In this document: positions 11,544-13,032 of the stretch, piece by piece
How positions within the stretch are numbered: position 1 is the first letter of the stretch
Layout of the letters: each line of letters begins with the position of its first letter
Assembly: GCA_035353175.1 (NCBI GenBank)
Contig: DAOPZC010000093.1
Coordinates: 1 to 13,032, forward strand
Reading direction: 5' to 3'
Source: DAOPZC01 sp035353175
GTDB lineage: Bacteria; Verrucomicrobiota; Kiritimatiellia; RFP12; UBA1067
Length of the DNA stretch: 13,032 nt
The notes under the pieces: generated by a model
Told to the model about the DNA's origin: nothing
Seen by the model: the letters and a program-made list of their open reading frames with translations, nothing else
The model's database searches: none
Translations under genes and position numbers: made by a program

Positions 11544-13032
11544 ACGGAGCTGAATCTTACTTCGAAGACCTGCTGATGCGAGTCATAGAAGGGATCGCGA
11601 CCGAAGATGAGTTCGCTACCTTCTCTGAGATCATCCGTATCGATGCCGATTTGCGTCGGCGATATGCCCGCGAAATGCGCCTGCACGCGTTGCTGTGCTG
11701 TCAGGGAGAAGCGAAAGCTTTTGATAAGGATGTTCCTCCATGCGCGGCTGGTCCTAAACGCGGGTGGACGGAGATGAGCGTCGGGGGACGAAGAGGGTTA
11801 AATTGCTGGTGGAAGGTCGTGGCGGCGGCTGCCGTATTGGTCTCAGGCGCTGCTGTTTGGCATATGGCGGATATTTCAAGCGCATGCGAGAGATTCGGGA
11901 CGGCGAGTAAAGCGCAGACAGAGCCCGTTCTTCCGGCGGTCCGTTTGGTCAGTCAGAAAGGAGTCAAGGGACTCGACGTGCCGGCGACCGTGCCAGGGAC
12001 GTTGCGGCTTGAGTCAGGCGAGGTTGTTGTACGGCTGGACACCGGCGTCGAGTTGACCCTGATCGGCCTGGCGAGCGTGGCCATCGAGAGCGGTATCCGT
12101 GTCGGGCTGGATAATGGGCGTCTGTTGGCGAATGTGCCGCATTGGGCGACCGGATTTACGGTGCGGACGCGCGAGCTTGAGATCTACGACCTAGGGACGG
12201 TTTTCGGCGTATCGGTTGACGGGAGGAACAGCGGCGTGTTCGTGTTCAAAGGCAGCGTGCAGGTGAACGAGGCGTCCGGGGAGGCCGTGGGGCTGTGCGA
12301 AGCGGGCGGGGGCGTGCGCGCGACCGCGGGCCGGCGGCCCCTGCAGATGGCGGCGGACTGGCCGGAGGCGCATAAGGTTTTTGCGGAGGTGCGCGGCACG
12401 GCGGCGCTGGCCGACCCGCCGGCGGCGTTCGACGCGGCTGACAGGATCGCGGCGCTGTGGGCGAGACGGTACATGCCGACCGTCGTGCCGCCTCCCCCGC
12501 CGCCCGTCGCGGGAATGCGGGGCAATCGGCAGTTGGCAGTAAACGGTAAGCCGTTAGCAGTAACCAGTAAGCAGTTAGCAGTAAACGGTAAACAGTCAGC
12601 AGTCGGCAATCGGCAGTCGGGAATTTCAAATCACACAACAACGGCGGCGCGGAAGGCCGCGCCCGTCCAAAACGAGGAGGATGCGATGAGAATGACGAAC
12701 ACAGCGGCGGCCCTGGCGGCCGCCGTGACGATGGGCGCGGGCGCGGCGTGGGCCGTGCCTGCGGTGGGCAACGTGCAGATGGCGCAGCGCACGAACTCGC
12801 GCGTCGTGGACATCACCTACGACCTCGCGGGCGAGGCGGCGATCATCACGTTGGGGATCGAGACCAACGGGGTCGCGATCCCGGACTCGGCGGTGACCCG
12901 TCTCTCCGGCGACGTGTCGGTCGTGATCCAGCCCGGCACGGGCCGGCACATCGTGTGGAACGCGGGCGCGGACTGGCCGGAGAACGTGACCGAGACCGCC
13001 AAGGCGCGGGTGACCGCGTGGTCCGTGGACGC
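11540..13032 (+). CDS. FecR-like membrane regulator whose frame runs on into a secreted protein
   Basis: Residues 1-85 are cytoplasmic and helical (SYFEDLLMRVIEGIATEDEF, then LRRRYAREMRLHALL), as in anti-sigma/FecR N-termini. A single membrane segment follows (WWKVVAAAAVLVSGAAVW, 90-107). A periplasmic FecR beta domain spans about 140-262 (LRLESGEVVVRLDTGVELTL, GRLLANVP, FTVRTRELEIYDLGTVFGV, VFVFKGSVQV). It should sense a signal across the membrane and control the overlapping sigma factor. After a proline run (317-322) comes a heptapeptide-patterned stretch (about 331-360) encoded by the 7-bp array. I read every codon from 11540 to the window edge and found no stop. From residue 383 the frame is the signal peptide of the next protein. 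Either the two are fused, or a stop was lost through array change or a sequencing indel. The FecR part alone would be about 11540-12685. Confidence 0.75.
   Translation, partial: MNGAESYFEDLLMRVIEGIATEDEFATFSEIIRIDADLRRRYAREMRLHALLCCQGEAKAFDKDVPPCAAGPKRGWTEMSVGGRRGLNCWWKVVAAAAVLVSGAAVWHMADISSACERFGTASKAQTEPVLPAVRLVSQKGVKGLDVPATVPGTLRLESGEVVVRLDTGVELTLIGLASVAIESGIRVGLDNGRLLANVPHWATGFTVRTRELEIYDLGTVFGVSVDGRNSGVFVFKGSVQVNEASGEAVGLCEAGGGVRATAGRRPLQMAADWPEAHKVFAEVRGTAALADPPAAFDAADRIAALWARRYMPTVVPPPPPPVAGMRGNRQLAVNGKPLAVTSKQLAVNGKQSAVGNRQSGISNHTTTAARKAAPVQNEEDAMRMTNTAAALAAAVTMGAGAAWAVPAVGNVQMAQRTNSRVVDITYDLAGEAAIITLGIETNGVAIPDSAVTRLSGDVSVVIQPGTGRHIVWNAGADWPENVTETAKARVTAWSVD
12521..12625. repeat. Degenerate 7-bp tandem repeat array (15 units)
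   Basis: Fifteen consecutive heptamers resembling (A/G)GCAGT(A/T/C) run without a gap, for example GGCAGTT, GGCAGTA, AACGGTA, AGCCGTT, AGCAGTA, ACCAGTA and AGCAGTT. The total of 105 bp equals 35 codons. In the FecR frame it encodes a heptapeptide pattern (QLAVNGK, PLAVTSK, QLAVNGK, QSAVGNR). The other two frames are closed by TAA or TAG within the array. It resembles the short heptamer repeats found scattered in cyanobacterial and PVC genomes, which are usually intergenic. Confidence 0.9.
12686..13032 (+). CDS. Secreted protein, N-terminal part; possibly of the formylglycine-generating-enzyme-like (SUMF1) type
   Basis: An internal ATG at 12686 has GAGGAGG (12674-12680) 5 nt upstream, a much better ribosome binding site than that of the FecR gene. 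It opens a clear signal peptide (MRMTNTAAALAAAVTMGAG, cleavage likely after AWA). The mature part (VPAVGNVQMAQRTNSRVVDI, then YDLAGEAAIITLGIETNG, LSGDVSVVIQPGTGRHIVWN and AGADWPENVTETAKARVTAW) looks like a small beta-sandwich domain. I recall this domain preceding SUMF1/formylglycine-generating-enzyme-like domains in secreted Kiritimatiellae proteins; that domain itself lies beyond the window. It continues past 13032. Its frame is continuous with the FecR-like protein upstream, so it may be translated independently, as a fusion, or both. Confidence 0.65.
   Translation, partial: MRMTNTAAALAAAVTMGAGAAWAVPAVGNVQMAQRTNSRVVDITYDLAGEAAIITLGIETNGVAIPDSAVTRLSGDVSVVIQPGTGRHIVWNAGADWPENVTETAKARVTAWSVD

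Noticed and set aside
12521..12625. CRISPR array
   Set aside because: Period is 7 bp with no spacers and no Cas genes nearby; it is a short tandem repeat.

Overview
The window is high-GC bacterial DNA that looks like a free-living or gut-associated member of the PVC superphylum, most likely Kiritimatiellota or Lentisphaerota. The pointers are an ECF sigma factor overlapping a FecR-like gene and followed by a secreted protein, a solute:sodium symporter beside glycan-active genes, a URO-D family protein in a sugar locus, and a transposase paired with a DUF6788-type small gene. This placement rests on gene content alone; no rRNA or marker gene is present.

Layout. Positions 1-313 hold the start of a leftward gene fragment and copy 1 of a 259-bp exact repeat. 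A rightward catabolic run follows: a 5'-truncated GH43 glycosidase (316-1425), an SSS-family symporter (1454-3091) and a URO-D/methyltransferase-like protein (3093-4139). After a degraded stretch (4158-4463) comes a secreted alpha/beta-hydrolase esterase (4479-5768). Two leftward genes converge on it: a lipoprotein with a GH42-like barrel and a beta-galactosidase trimerisation-like domain (5947-8118), and a 5'-truncated right-handed beta-helix protein (8166-8985). Together these look like a glycan-degradation locus: esterase and beta-helix enzyme outside, glycosidases on or near the surface, and uptake by the symporter.

The beta-helix gene is cut by copy 2 of the 259-bp repeat (8986-9244), whose outer 32 bp is present twice in tandem. 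The other side of copy 2 abuts an IS4-like DDE transposase gene (leftward, 10237 to 9245) that is cut exactly at codon 331. A divergent DUF6788-like gene (10316-10666) and a strong inverted repeat (10684-10728) complete the mobile-element remnant. The 259-bp repeat is not featureless. Read leftward it contains the last codons of a gene, a hairpin terminator, a promoter with perfect -35 and 17-bp spacing, a leader hairpin, a Shine-Dalgarno and a start codon. It behaves like a portable intergenic/promoter cassette, or is a high-copy repeat at which the assembly was joined.

The right end (10992-13032) has visibly lower GC at first. It encodes an ECF sigma factor whose stop overlaps the start of a FecR-like membrane protein (ATGA), followed by a secreted protein with a signal peptide. 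The FecR frame contains a 15-unit array of degenerate heptamers (12521-12625) and has no stop codon before the downstream secreted protein, so the two are fused in frame in this sequence. No tRNA, rRNA or CRISPR array was seen.
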